DNA of 24,273 bases from the NCBI GenBank assembly GCA_004151065.3, contig NWUY0300022191.1, positions 31,268-55,540 on the forward strand, given 5' to 3'. Source of the DNA: Larix sibirica (taxonomy: Eukaryota; Streptophyta; Pinopsida; Pinales; Pinaceae). The first letter of the stretch is position 1. Every line of letters starts with the position of its first letter. The notes below the pieces were generated by a model. That model was not told the DNA's origin. It saw only the letters and a program-made list of their open reading frames with translations, and ran no database searches. This document shows positions 1 through 9,045 of this stretch, in pieces. Both the position numbers and the translations under genes were made by a program.

Positions 1-522
1 TGGAAACTGTCAAAAGCAAGCAAAAAACAAGCAAAAGAAAAAAAGGAGGAAAGTAAAGAAAGAGGAAAGCACAAGAAAAGAATTCATAATAAAAGTGGAA
101 ACATCCAGAAAGGATAAGAAGGGCGCACTTTCTAAAATCAGTGAAAGGAAGCGAAAGCAAGAAAGATTTGCAAAGCAGAAAGTTTCCATTCCTCTCAAGG
201 AATGCGCCCTCCCTGTCCCACACATGCGGTTGGCTTGAGTAGAAAGGTTAATCATATATATATTGATGTTTCCAACTCCCTCTCATAACGTTTGATCGTT
301 TTGAGTTTTGTCTTGAGAGCTTTGAGCCTCTCTTNGTCTATGATTGATATGTTGTAGATTTGTTGTACATGTTGTTCTCTCAGTTAAGATCCTAGATCAG
401 ATTGAAGTAAATTCTGAAAATTTAACACTACCACCATATGGAAAGGTGCCTCCATGGGATGATTTGGAGTTAGATTGAGGAATTTAATGGAAGACGTGAT
501 GTTGGAAAATATTTTGGGTCAT
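1..522. other. Unassigned purine-rich left flank
   Basis: No gene is supported here. Positions 1-200 are strikingly purine-rich on the + strand, so one + frame reads as a lysine/arginine-rich peptide broken by stops. The - strand reading (10-255) is its hydrophobic mirror image and is probably not real. One undetermined base lies at 335. The segment ends where the Gypsy LTR begins, so it may be older repeat DNA or the tail of another element into which the Gypsy inserted. I recognise no domain. Confidence 0.4.
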
Positions 523-1838
523 TGTCACACTCATATCTCGTCAAAGGGTGTGAGTATTGCTAACAAGAAACAATTTATAGAAATGTTACTAAAACACTAG
601 ATAGAGCATGGGGTTGTCAATCACTTTACTTTTATTAAGCATCCTTAGTTGTATCAACATTCTATGGGAGTTGAGAGTGCCCAAAGTCAATCTAGGATCA
701 AACAACTTAATTGTTTGGCGATTTGTTGGGCATAAATATGTGACATGTTTGGTGGACAACTTGGCCCTTATGCATAGTACACACTCTGCCTCAACGAAGG
801 ATATTTTGAAGTGTTTGGTCTATGGGTACACAAGGAAGATGTAGAGTGTAAATAACCACCCTTTTCCAAGGAAGCAGTTGATATTTCGTCACTATATAAA
901 GTGGGCAATTTGGAGTTACAAAGGAAAGTAGGGAACATGTTGAGATTTGACTTAGGAAAGTTGGAACATTCAATATAAAAGCATGCAAGGATTGAATAGT
1001 TGATCACCAAGTTATGGGTTTTGGTGACCATGTGACTTTTAGTTTCCTAAATTTCAATGGTTTGAAAGAAATTATGAAGAGTTGTTGCAAGTGGAAAACT
1101 TGGTTCTAGGCCAAAGTTACATTTTGGATTAAGTCTTGGAGTTGGTCATTTTGAGTGGTGGAAGTATCAACAAACTTAGACAATCAAAGCATACTTGGCA
1201 CATCATAAGGTAGCTCATTCTAGCCTAGAAGTGGAAGACATTCAGGATGGGTAGAAGCATTCATGACTAAATTTTCACTTGAAGAAGACCGAGGCTAGAA
1301 GAAGGCGGGCTTGTAGATTACGCAAGAGTAATTTTACAAGTAGTTTATGGCAACAAATCTATTAGGGACTTGGAATATTTGTTGAATTTAAAGTCATAGA
1401 AGTTTTTCTAACTCATTGTTGTAACAAAACTAATTGTATATTTTTCTAATAATACGTTTAAGGTGCATGACATAGGCACTGTCCACATTTTATTTCTTGA
1501 TCTGATGATGCATTTCAATTATTTGCTTAATTGTGAAGTTTAACTTGGGATGCTTTAGAAGGTGCAATTGGTTATGGAGTTTCATGTGTTTGTCATTTGG
1601 TTGTATGATTGGTAACTACACTTGCACAACTAAGGGTTGGGTATTTTGTAGGGTGTGGTTTGGTTGCAAGCCACCACTTGACCAAGTCACTATGATAGTT
1701 GAAAAGGAAATGTCGCATGAATAAGAGTGAAAAAAAAATGAAAAATAAATTGTGGGTGAATTTATGGGCATGACAAGTGGAGTCGTAGATGATACAAAGA
1801 GAAATTTGGTGCTCTTCCCCATTGTCTATTTTGTGACA
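523..1838 (+). repeat. 5' LTR of a Gypsy-type retrotransposon
   Basis: The boundaries are inferred from structure. The left end begins TGTCACA (523-529) and the right end finishes TGTGACA (1832-1838), a perfect 7-bp inverted pair with the canonical TG...CA termini. A tRNA primer binding site follows two bases later. The length of 1316 bp is within the usual range for plant Gypsy LTRs. Short open frames inside (for example 608-844, 1533-1724 and 1752-2018) resemble no protein family and are judged chance frames. The matching 3' LTR is not in the window, so direct-repeat proof is missing and the left boundary rests on the inverted ends alone. The five bases before the LTR (GTCAT, 518-522) would be the target duplication, but its partner is not seen. 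Confidence 0.6.
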
Positions 1839-1840
1839 AG

Positions 1841-1853
1841 TGGTATCAAAGCC
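1841..1853 (+). other. Primer binding site, initiator-Met tRNA type
   Basis: TGGTATCAAAGCC lies two bases after the inferred LTR end. It matches the common plant retrotransposon primer binding site, complementary to the 3' end of initiator methionine tRNA, with one difference (AAAG for AGAG). It primes minus-strand synthesis and fixes the element as + strand. Confidence 0.75.
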
Positions 1854-2049
1854 TCACCACATTTTGAGAGAAAATGTGTGGAGTTGATATTGAAGATAGC
1901 TTTATATCTCTTCATCCTTGTTTTTATCACGATAGTTGGTTTCATGAAACTTAAAACTTTTATAACTACTCATCACCATGACTTGGAGGAAATGGGTGGT
2001 TTGACTAAACAAACATGACAAGTGATTGAAAAGTTGTGTCATACCTTAG

Positions 2050-2845
2050 AGGATCCAAGCACTGCCAAATTCCCAAGACATTACTTGCCTTGAAGTCTTG
2101 CTATAGTTAAGCACATAAGAATAAGCTAAGTCCCTTTGTGTTTCAAGTGGAACGAGTACATTGTTTCCGAAGGCCAATCTTGGCATTTTCAAGTGTGTTG
2201 ATGTAGCAAGAAAGGGTCACTCCTGAACACTGAATTAGTCTAAAATAATCCTGATGGTGAACTTAGAGGGTGAATAATTTCCCATGGGGTCACTTCATTA
2301 GATAACGATGGGGGTCATGCAAGAAAGTTCATGAACACCAAGAAGAGACTTCTTACTTTGGAGTGAATGGTGGATCAGTTAGTCGAAGTCACCCAAAGGA
2401 AATCAAAGAATGTGTACGATTCCATTGCCGACCAAGATAAATGATACCTAGAGCAACACAATTGTTGAATGTCATGAGATGGCAACTTTGAGTTCAAACA
2501 TGGTAGTGTTGTCTAGAATCTTAAATGAAAGATTTGAATTTAGGGTAGAAGGCTACGCTATAAATTTTGAACAGTTGATCATGGGATCCATGGATATTGT
2601 ATAACCCCATCAAATGGTCTCTAAATAAGTCAACTTGAAGGTAAAATCCTTATCCCATTATTTGGAAAACTTGTACCAAATAGAAGCATGGTCACATCCC
2701 AAGCATGTGGATGTTAATTGAGAAAAAGATGTCTAAAAAATACAATAGAAACCAATGAAAGGTAATTTTATTGCATGTATCTTATGTCGACAAAACCCCC
2801 ATATTAAAGTTTTTCATCACAAGGAGAAAACTACAACCTTGGAAG
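2050..2845 (+). pseudogene. Decayed Gypsy gag, zinc knuckle at its end
   Basis: This stretch follows the primer binding site and would hold gag, the capsid and nucleocapsid precursor. Translation is broken by many stops. Readable segments include a hydrophilic, coiled-coil-like stretch near 2345-2440. A frame from about 2640 to 2845 carries the pattern C-x2-C-x4-H-x4 (Cys 2776-2778, Cys 2785-2787, His 2800-2802), followed by a basic segment. This is the usual position of a retroviral-type CCHC knuckle; the fourth ligand, expected at 2815-2817, reads His instead of Cys. The gag stops abruptly where Copia RNase H begins, so protease and pol are absent. The knuckle is what I see; assignment to Gypsy rests on the LTR/PBS context and general resemblance. 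Confidence 0.5.
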
Positions 2846-3160
2846 AAAGCAGTGAGAATAGGTTGTGACAGCTCAAGTGCAATTTTTCAGGCAAAGAACC
2901 CTGCTAATCATTCTAAGATAAAGTATATTGATGTTAGGTACCATTTTGTTAAAGACATGGTTGAACAGAACAAATTATTGTTGGAGAAGGTTGAAACCTT
3001 GAAGAATGTTTCAAGTTCATTGAAAAATTCTATTAGTATTGAATAGTTCTCTAAGTGTAGAGAATCAATGGGCATTGCTACCCTTAGTAGTTGATTTCAT
3101 GGATGCTTCCCCTTTGACCCCATGTTTCCAAGAATGCAACAAGTGATAGAATGGTGGAAT
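2846..3160 (+). pseudogene. Copia RNase H C-terminal fragment
   Basis: The frame open to 3046 ends with a clear Ty1/Copia RNase H tail. It has CDSSSAIFQAKNPANHSK, then a YIDVRYHFVKDMVE block, then a leucine-rich LLEKVETLKN segment where the family usually has a conserved tail ending in a Thr-Lys pair. A TAG at 3044-3046 interrupts it. The same frame continues with CRESMGIATL, the usual last recognisable block of this family, just upstream of the LTR. Only about the last 90 residues of pol survive; RT, integrase, protease and gag of this element are missing. Residues before about 2846 belong to the adjoining Gypsy gag in another frame. Both fragments run on the + strand. Confidence 0.85.
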
Positions 3161-3604
3161 GTGCTGTAGTATTTGTAGGTTCTGATAGCAAGGGGGTTCC
3201 ATGGTGGTTGATCATCCCCCTCGACTAGGGGGGTGTGGGGGCTCAATGCCCCCGAAAGAATTTTTTTAGGTTTGTTTTTGGTACGTATTGAGTTGTTTTC
3301 AAACCATGGTTTTGTGGCCCATTGTAAACTAATTCCAATCAAGGATTTGGGATTGTAATTTATTCTAGGTTAATGGATTAGGGTTTTGGATGCTATAATA
3401 TTGTATTGTAAACATAAATTAAAATACAATGAGATAGAGAATGGAGAAACTCTCAAGAGTGTTGGTTTTCCAATTTTGGGTTTCCAAGGTAAATCTCAAT
3501 GTATTGTGTGTGTGAGCCATTGTTAATTGTCATGTTTTAGATTTTTTTTGGTATTGATTTTCTTTAATAGGTTTATCAAAGTTCTTCAAAAGGATTTTTT
3601 AACA
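3160..3604 (+). repeat. 3' LTR of the truncated Copia element
   Basis: The LTR follows the pol tail directly, as expected for Copia, after a short purine-rich run (GGTGGAA) that may be the polypurine tract. It begins with TG near 3160-3165 and ends near TTTTTTAACA at 3604; both ends are estimates good to a few bases. Inside lie a G/C hairpin cluster (3216-3253), a poly(A)-signal-like AT-rich stretch around 3390-3430, and a TG-rich stretch near 3500-3515. Its partner LTR is not in the window. Confidence 0.6.
3216..3253. repeat. Two adjacent G/C hairpins in the Copia LTR
   Basis: CCCCCT (3216-3221) pairs with AGGGGG (3227-3232) around a 5-base loop. GGGGGC (3237-3242) pairs with GCCCCC (3248-3253) around another 5-base loop. 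Both stems are perfect 6-bp helices in otherwise AT-rich DNA. They lie in the promoter-proximal half of the LTR. A role in transcription or RNA packaging is only a possibility. Confidence 0.7.
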
Positions 3605-3971
3605 CTTACTTAGTCACTCCACCATGAAAAGCATGTTATCGGGCACTATGAAGTTAATGGGCAGTAATGCGACCTTTTCATTTTGGATGATATTTTGAGT
3701 ATTATTGGCATGTCAATTCTAATATAATGGAGGATAGAAAACATACAAAACAATACATCATAATGTCTACACTATGTTTCTAATAATCCTCGGTGCAAGT
3801 CACATTTATAGTAATATTTCTAAAATGTTAAATATGGATTATATTTCTAAAATGTTGGAAACCTAGAAACAACTTCCAAGTTGATGTTTGTTTTCCATTA
3901 CATCGATTTTGTATAAAAAAAATTAATGATGATTTGGAAATCCTCTTTTACTATAAAATTAGTGATCTTTA
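3605..3971. other. Unassigned spacer between two Copia insertions
   Basis: No coding frame or RNA gene is seen. A 16-bp word (ATATTTCTAAAATGTT) occurs at 3814 and again at 3841, a small imperfect tandem duplication of period 27. The segment ends at the target duplication of the - strand Copia element. Confidence 0.5.
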
Positions 3972-4385
3972 TGTTATAGAATCAGGGAATTGCAGACGTG
4001 AAAAGTTACGAATTCCAAGAAGAGGTAGTACATAAAGACAATATTACGACATTGAAGCACAAGTGGGCATAATTACTGTAGCATAACTCAACATATAATA
4101 AATAATTACACACACACACACACACACATATCCTAGAGTAGAACTAACTCCCTTAGAATGAAGAAAATGTAGTAAACTTTAATCACCTTTGATGCACCCA
4201 AATTTCATGCTCTTCTATCTCGACTTGCTCTCCAATGGATTAATTCAGGTCCACCTTTGGTTGGTCCAACTAACCAATCATTAACTATCAAGCTGACCTC
4301 TTTAGTCGACTCCCAATTCAACCTTCAACTATCAACATATTTTCTATAGAATATCTAGAGGTGAGATGAGCATGATCTTCCAACA
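3972..4385 (-). repeat. 3' LTR of the - strand Copia element
   Basis: It aligns with 9046-9463. Shared blocks include GAATTCCAAG (about 4010-4019), AACTAACTCCCTTA (about 4143-4156), a GTCGACTCCCAA block near 4303-4314, and GTGAGAT near 4361. On the element strand the start is TGTTGG at 4385 and the end is ATAACA at 3972. An (AC)n tract has expanded in this copy only. Confidence 0.85.
4108..4129. repeat. (AC)n microsatellite
   Basis: An uninterrupted AC dinucleotide run of about 11 units lies inside the 3' LTR. The aligned part of the 5' LTR lacks it, so it expanded after insertion. Confidence 0.95.
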
Positions 4386-4439
4386 ACACTTGTTAGCAAA
4401 CTCTCTAGAGATTCAAAAGGTGAGATTATTTATACACAC

Positions 4440-4985
4440 CACCATAATTGTAGCTATCTAAAACTCAACCATAACCCAAAGTTTCACAAACTTAGCTTAT
4501 GTCCATGGATTCGTGAAGATATCAATGAGTCGACCATCTGTGTTGTAATAAACAATAGATGGAACAATTTGTACCGAATGTCTTATATACTAGGAATGAA
4601 GCTCAACATGCTTCAATTTGTTGTTGGAAATAGGGTTTTCAGCTTCTTGTATTGCACTTTGATTGTCACAATTCACTATAATTGATTTCTATAAGGAAAT
4701 TTTGAGCTCACACATTAGGTTGTGAGTCCACACTACCTCTATTCCAACATTAACTACACCTCTCTATCCAGGCTTTGTCTAAAGAGAGACTACCCTCTAC
4801 TTTTTACAAAACCGAGCATGGATCCAAATTCAAGATGAAACAAATAGCTCGAAATCAACTTTTCTTCATCATATCTATCTCAATCAAAGTTCGTATAAAC
4901 TATTAACTAAGTCATATTCATATGATAATACTTTATACCAAGTTGATAAATACCCTTGATATAGCTCACGATCCTCTTTGCATCC
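4440..4985 (-). pseudogene. Copia RNase H remnant
   Basis: RNase H removes the RNA strand during reverse transcription. Following RT on the - strand, the reading gives an LGIKYY segment near 4920-4940, then YTNFD (about 4895), where the family has a Tyr-Thr-Asp start to RNase H. Pieces follow corresponding to the Gly/Ser-rich core, the CDN-like segment and the C-terminal block with IFTNPWT-like residues near 4510. Stops occur throughout and the frame changes. It ends about 60-130 bp before the 3' LTR, as expected. Confidence 0.75.
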
Positions 4986-6265
4986 TTCAAGTGCCTTTTC
5001 TTTAGATCCTATAAGAACCTAGATACCACACTATCAATAAAGAAAATATTAGGTCGACTGTGAGTGAAATAAAGGAGGCTACCAACAAGTTGCATATAAA
5101 GAGTTTGAGTTTTGGAGAATCGCATTCCTTAGTCAACTTCATTCCCAACTATTAAGGCGTAGCACACAGTTTACAATCTTCCATTTTGAATCTTTGTAAT
5201 AGATTCAACATAAAATTAGGTTGGGAAATAAAGATAACACCATCCATTCTCAAAATTTGGATGCCTAGAAAAAAATGCACCAGACCAAGGTTGGTCATTT
5301 CAAATGAATTTGCTTATTGTTTCTTCAAACCCAAAATTAGATTAGAACTACTTCTAGTGATGACTAAACCAACAACATATAATGGAACAATTAGTGTCAC
5401 ATCATTTACATGTAAAAGATCAATCTTGTGTTCTAAATCATTGTATTTGAAACTAAATCAAGGAAGGATTGATTGATCTTCTCATACCATGCCTTGCGGG
5501 TTTGTTTCAAACCACTTAAGGATTTCTTTAGTAGTGAAGGAAAGGTGCTTTGTAGCCTTGGAGGAAACTGATAGATGGTGTTTGAGCTCGCTTCTTTCAC
5601 CATCACTCTAGATATGACCCACCAGATAAGTGGAGGCATCCCTAGCATCTAAGGTCAATGAAGAAAACTCAAGATAGAGTGGCGTTCCAAGGTATAATTG
5701 GGGGGAGATCTGCTCTCTCCTGTTATTTTGGTTGGTCCTTCTGCTCTGTTACCCTAGACAGTGTCCAGGGCCCCTTGAAATGGTACCTATTGCAATGAAT
5801 CACTACCTCAAGGAATTTGATTGGAATGAATTGAATTATTAAAAGGCCCTATTGAATCTATGAAGGGATGCGGTCTCACATAGAAGATTGTCATCATTCT
5901 CAAAGCATGGGGGTTGCTCCATATAAATCTTCTCAATGAGATCACCATGTAAAAACACATTATTTATATTTATATGGTGTACCTCCCATCCAACATGAGC
6001 AGCAAATGAAAGAATCATCTGAACAGAGTTCATATTTGCAATAAGGACAAAGGTTTCAATGTAGTCAATACCATCTTGCTAATAAAATCCTTTTGCTACC
6101 AATTGAGAAGTATGCCTATAAATAACTCCTTAATGTGTAAATTTGTTCTTGGAGATCAATCAACCTTTCACAACATTATTTCCTTATGGTCAAGGGACTA
6201 AATCCCAAGTTTTATTCTTCAGTGGGGAATTGTACTACTCATCAGCCATAACATTTTCCCATTCA
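4985..6265 (-). pseudogene. Copia reverse transcriptase, split and catalytically dead
   Basis: RT copies element RNA into DNA. In - strand order, about 6180-6260 carries the pre-RT WENVMADE and NKTWDLV segments. Next come a GIDYIETF segment near 6060-6085, then VGWEVHHININNVFLHGDLI at about 5925-5985, with the EKIYMEQPP block following. The DVNTAFLHG-type motif A has lost its Asp (NINNVFLHG). About 340 bp of unrelated DNA (5535-5877) then interrupts. After it come KKSLSGLKQTRKAWYEKI (about 5475-5528) and the catalytic motif at 5368-5379, which reads Tyr-Val-Val-Gly instead of Tyr-Val-Asp-Asp. TNLGLVHFFLGIQ-like residues follow near 5270-5310, then the LVGSLLYFTHSRPNI block near 5025-5070. Multiple stops are present. 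Confidence 0.9.
5535..5877. other. Unidentified ~340-bp insertion in the Copia RT
   Basis: The Copia RT reading is continuous up to the Cys codon at 5878-5880 and resumes in the same domain at 5534, with no residues missing from the expected motif order. The DNA between is therefore extra. It is less AT-rich than its surroundings, shows no TG...CA ends, no obvious terminal inverted repeats, no poly(A) tail and no clear target duplication. One - strand frame is open across part of it but resembles nothing I know. It could be a gene fragment, filler DNA from break repair, or a very old non-autonomous element. Confidence 0.65.
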
Positions 6266-6639
6266 AGTCGATCATTTGCATATGCATATCTATAATAATC
6301 ACATTCCTCTAGAACACATGCCATCAAAGCAACACTATCATGTTATTTATGGCCTCTATTTTTCCTTAAGTCATAATTTACAATACTTGCATCAACACCA
6401 GCAACTTCAGTCATATTGGTCACCCACCAGGGAAGACAAAAGGCTCTTGTAGAAGGTGTGCTTGAATTTAATTCATTGTGAGAGTTCATAGTTGAATGAT
6501 CGAGCAATCCATTCCTTAAAGTTGACATTTCTATAGAACATTGGCTAGAATTAATATCTATTATGCAAGTCAAATATCCATTAGACAAGGTCGTCAACAC
6601 ACGGGTTGATGTTATATAATAGTCAACCAGTCTAGAACT

Positions 6640-7560
6640 TTCATAATTTCAAATGGATCACTACTTAAGAATACATAAGAGGAGTTCAACATATCAATAC
6701 ATGAAGTCCGCTCATCAAAGACAACATGCCTCTCACAAATAACTTCTTGTTTCATTGGATCAAACAACATATAGACCTTCGACTCAATAGATTATCCCAC
6801 CATAATGCAAGCATGATGTTTTTCATCAACTTTTGTGTCTTATCATCTAAAATTTGAGTTCATGCTATACATCCAAACATTATGAGATGCAAAATTGAGT
6901 GTTTTCTTCCACTCCATTACTTAATAGGGGTCATATCCCACAAAACTTTGGTTAAAATCATTTTCAAAAGGTAGTTTGAGCAGTAGACAACCTCTACCTA
7001 AAATTTACTTGACAAAACTTTGGCCAAAAGAAAACACTTTGACATTGTGACCAAGGTATCATTCTTCCTTTCATCAACACCATTTTGCTAAGGTGTATAA
7101 GAGATTTCATGTTCAGATAAGTATCTCTCAAATGCCTTCCTCACATATTATCCTCCATTATCTAATCTTAGAAATTTCAAATGTCGACCACACTAATTTT
7201 CAACCAATGCCCTAAATTCATTGAATTTTCTCAAACACATGATGCTTACTCTTCAAGCAATATAACCTAGTATACTTGGAAAAAACATCAATAAAGTTCA
7301 AAGCATACCTTGCACCTGCTAATGATGGTTGGTTCATTGTCAAATATCACTACGGATATGTTCCAACTAAGTCTTTTCTCTCCATGCCTTCCCTATCTCA
7401 AATGCAATATGGTGATTCTTTCCAAGCATACACCATTAGGGTAGCTCATTAACCATATTAAACTTCACCATTAGTTTTATACTCATAAAATATAGATGCT
7501 TGAGTTCTCATGCCAAACACTATTTTAGTCATTAGTCCTAGCTATGGGTTTAATTGGTTT
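6640..7560 (-). pseudogene. Copia integrase remnant
   Basis: Integrase inserts the cDNA into the host chromosome. On the - strand, 7245-7340 reads SLAGARYALNFIDVFSKYTR across frame changes, which is the segment around the first catalytic region of the core. Positions 7050-7170 carry RLDNGGEYVRKAFERYLSEH and then NGVDERKN, which contain the second Asp and the Glu of the D,D-35-E triad. The family usually has Ala before that Glu; here it is Asp. Downstream, 6700-6960 holds the C-terminal region (HVVFDE-like and DPMKQEV-like pieces). Stops and frameshifts are frequent, so the protein is dead. Confidence 0.85.
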
Positions 7561-7620
7561 TGCATCCTAATTAAGGAAATCACATAACTCATAACATGTT
7601 CCTAGGGTCAAGAATACCCT

Positions 7621-7645
7621 CAACAACAACAACAACAACAACAAC
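7621..7645. repeat. (CAA)n trinucleotide run
   Basis: About eight CAA units lie within the decayed protease/pre-integrase region. Read on the element strand in one frame they give a poly-leucine run not expected in the family, so this is likely a later slippage expansion. Confidence 0.95.
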
Positions 7646-7799
7646 TTCATTGTAAATATCCTTCACAACAAATCTATTAGGACAAATTTAACCTTCTTGC
7701 TAATTTAGGTTAGTTGGGGTACATACAACAAATTGGCACTCAAACTTAGTACACAATACACATTAGTGATCATACCATTTTGACATTCAATCCTGCCAC

Positions 7800-7935
7800 A
7801 ACTATCAATAGGAAGTGCATGACCGTCTAGAAAAAATATTCTTCTTTTCTACCTTTACTTAGTGAAGAAAAGAGAGAACCATCCTTATCAATATCATGGG
7901 TACAACCAAAGTCAACTATCCACTCACTTTAAAAA
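7800..7935 (-). pseudogene. Copia aspartic protease remnant, active-site Ser lost
   Basis: The protease cleaves the Gag-Pol polyprotein. The - strand here reads WIVDFGCTHDI followed by a DGSLFSSL stretch, the typical start of the Copia protease domain. The catalytic triplet is normally Asp-Ser/Thr-Gly; here it is Asp-Phe-Gly, a single-base Ser to Phe change. The rest of the domain toward 7650 is readable only in pieces and includes the (CAA)n-encoded leucine run. Placement between the gag knuckle and integrase fits the Copia order. Confidence 0.75.
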
Positions 7936-8090
7936 GAATTAGCATGTAATGCATGTGAAGTACTGATGGAGAATGTTTAGTTATCTCCCTTACCTTTAAA
8001 ATTTTGATGTTGCAGGTCAATCGACTTACTATTCAGCACCTCAACTTCAAGCTTCTTTAAATTATCCTCAAGATCTTTAGTATTATTTCA

Positions 8091-8935
8091 ACAACTCTTC
8101 TCGGCATGTTTTGGATTTCTACAGTATCAACGAATTTTCTTATTATTACCTTTCTTAGTCAAAATATGATCAATTTCCTTCTTCTTATTAGTTTGGTCGA
8201 CACAATCCATTATTTCTCTTGATTGTATTCTCAACCTTTTTCTCTATAGTTCAATCAACATTTTCCCAGAGGAGATGGGCATGTTGTTTAATCTCTTAAA
8301 TTTACATTCATCAAGCAAATTTTCTTGTGCCCAATTAGCAATCCACAAAAAGAATCAAAGGTATGGTCCTTACTATCTTCTTTTCTAGAATCCCAACTAG
8401 CATGGAATGTTAAACAAAATACAATATAGGGTGTCGTCAAATTCATCAAGATCAGTTCTATATGGTTACCATTTTTTTATGAAAATAATTTCCATGTTCA
8501 CCCAATTTGAACGGTATCTCCTTCACACTAGCAAATAATCTTCAATATTGTCAAAAGAGAGAGAAATAAGATAATCACCTCTTTCTCAATCTACATTTCT
8601 TGAGTCTTGTCAATCTTATCATTTCAACTTCTTACAAATTTGATTTGGACAATCATTCATGCTTGTATGAAAGCAAATCACCCTAGAGATGTAGGTCATT
8701 ATAATTCCTATAGTCATGTCCTTCTTCACGTTGATGATGAACTTCAGTTAATCATCCTTATGTTTTAGAGCTGCAATATTTATAAACTGCGAAAGTGATT
8801 TACTCTTTAATAATGATTCCATGTCTTATGCTCACATACCATAGTTATGGCCATTTAGAACCATGGGGTCTTGCTTACAACTCAAAATCACTATATAAAT
8901 CTAAGCCCTGATTGAGTCTTCAAGTCGAAACCATG
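8091..8935 (-). pseudogene. Copia gag remnant with damaged zinc knuckle
   Basis: Gag forms the particle and binds the element RNA. Near 8815-8862 the - strand gives a VLNG-NYG segment of the kind that opens Copia gag proteins. Near 8515-8560 it gives DNIEDYLA, typical of the UBN2-type core. A basic region follows, then a nucleocapsid knuckle at 8091-8133 reading YCRNPKHAEKSC. The family pattern is C-x2-C-x4-H-x4-C. Here the first Cys codon has become Arg (CGT) and the next codon is TGA, while the second Cys, His and last Cys survive. Several other stops and frame changes occur. The likely N-terminus lies soon after the primer binding site. Confidence 0.75.
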
Positions 8936-9030
8936 GGTCAATATACCAGAGATATTTGACTCAATATGAAGTGTGCAATTGATGGCCTCCAAAAGGAATC
9001 GTGGACAACGAGTTGGATCTCGAAACAATA

Positions 9031-9042
9031 GATCTAGTACCA
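9031..9042 (-). other. Degenerate initiator-Met primer binding site
   Basis: On the - strand this reads TGGTACTAGATC, directly inside the 5' LTR. It agrees with the plant initiator-Met PBS at most positions, with a few changes consistent with age. Its position independently supports the LTR boundary. Confidence 0.65.
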
Positions 9043-9045
9043 CAT

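Noticed and set aside
10-255. Hydrophobic 81-residue frame on the - strand
   Set aside because: It is the complement of a purine-rich strand; Phe/Leu/Ser richness follows from composition alone and there is no family resemblance.
608-1031. Frames on both strands inside 608-1031
   Set aside because: They lie inside the inferred Gypsy LTR, are short, overlap in opposite directions and show no domain.
1752-2018. 88-residue + frame
   Set aside because: It crosses the LTR end and the primer binding site, so it cannot be a gene of the element.
3097-3342. 81-residue - strand frame
   Set aside because: It overlaps the Copia pol tail and LTR on the opposite strand; no independent evidence.
5401-5412. 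HVND as the Copia RT catalytic box
   Set aside because: The following segment (5368-5379) has better flanking matches to the family (Leu-Tyr-Val before it and a Ser-Ser-Asn-Leu-Ile stretch after), so HVND is taken as upstream sequence.
4108-7645. Simple repeats (AC)n and (CAA)n as possible CRISPR-like or regulatory arrays
   Set aside because: They are plain microsatellites without spacers, inside a decayed plant retrotransposon.
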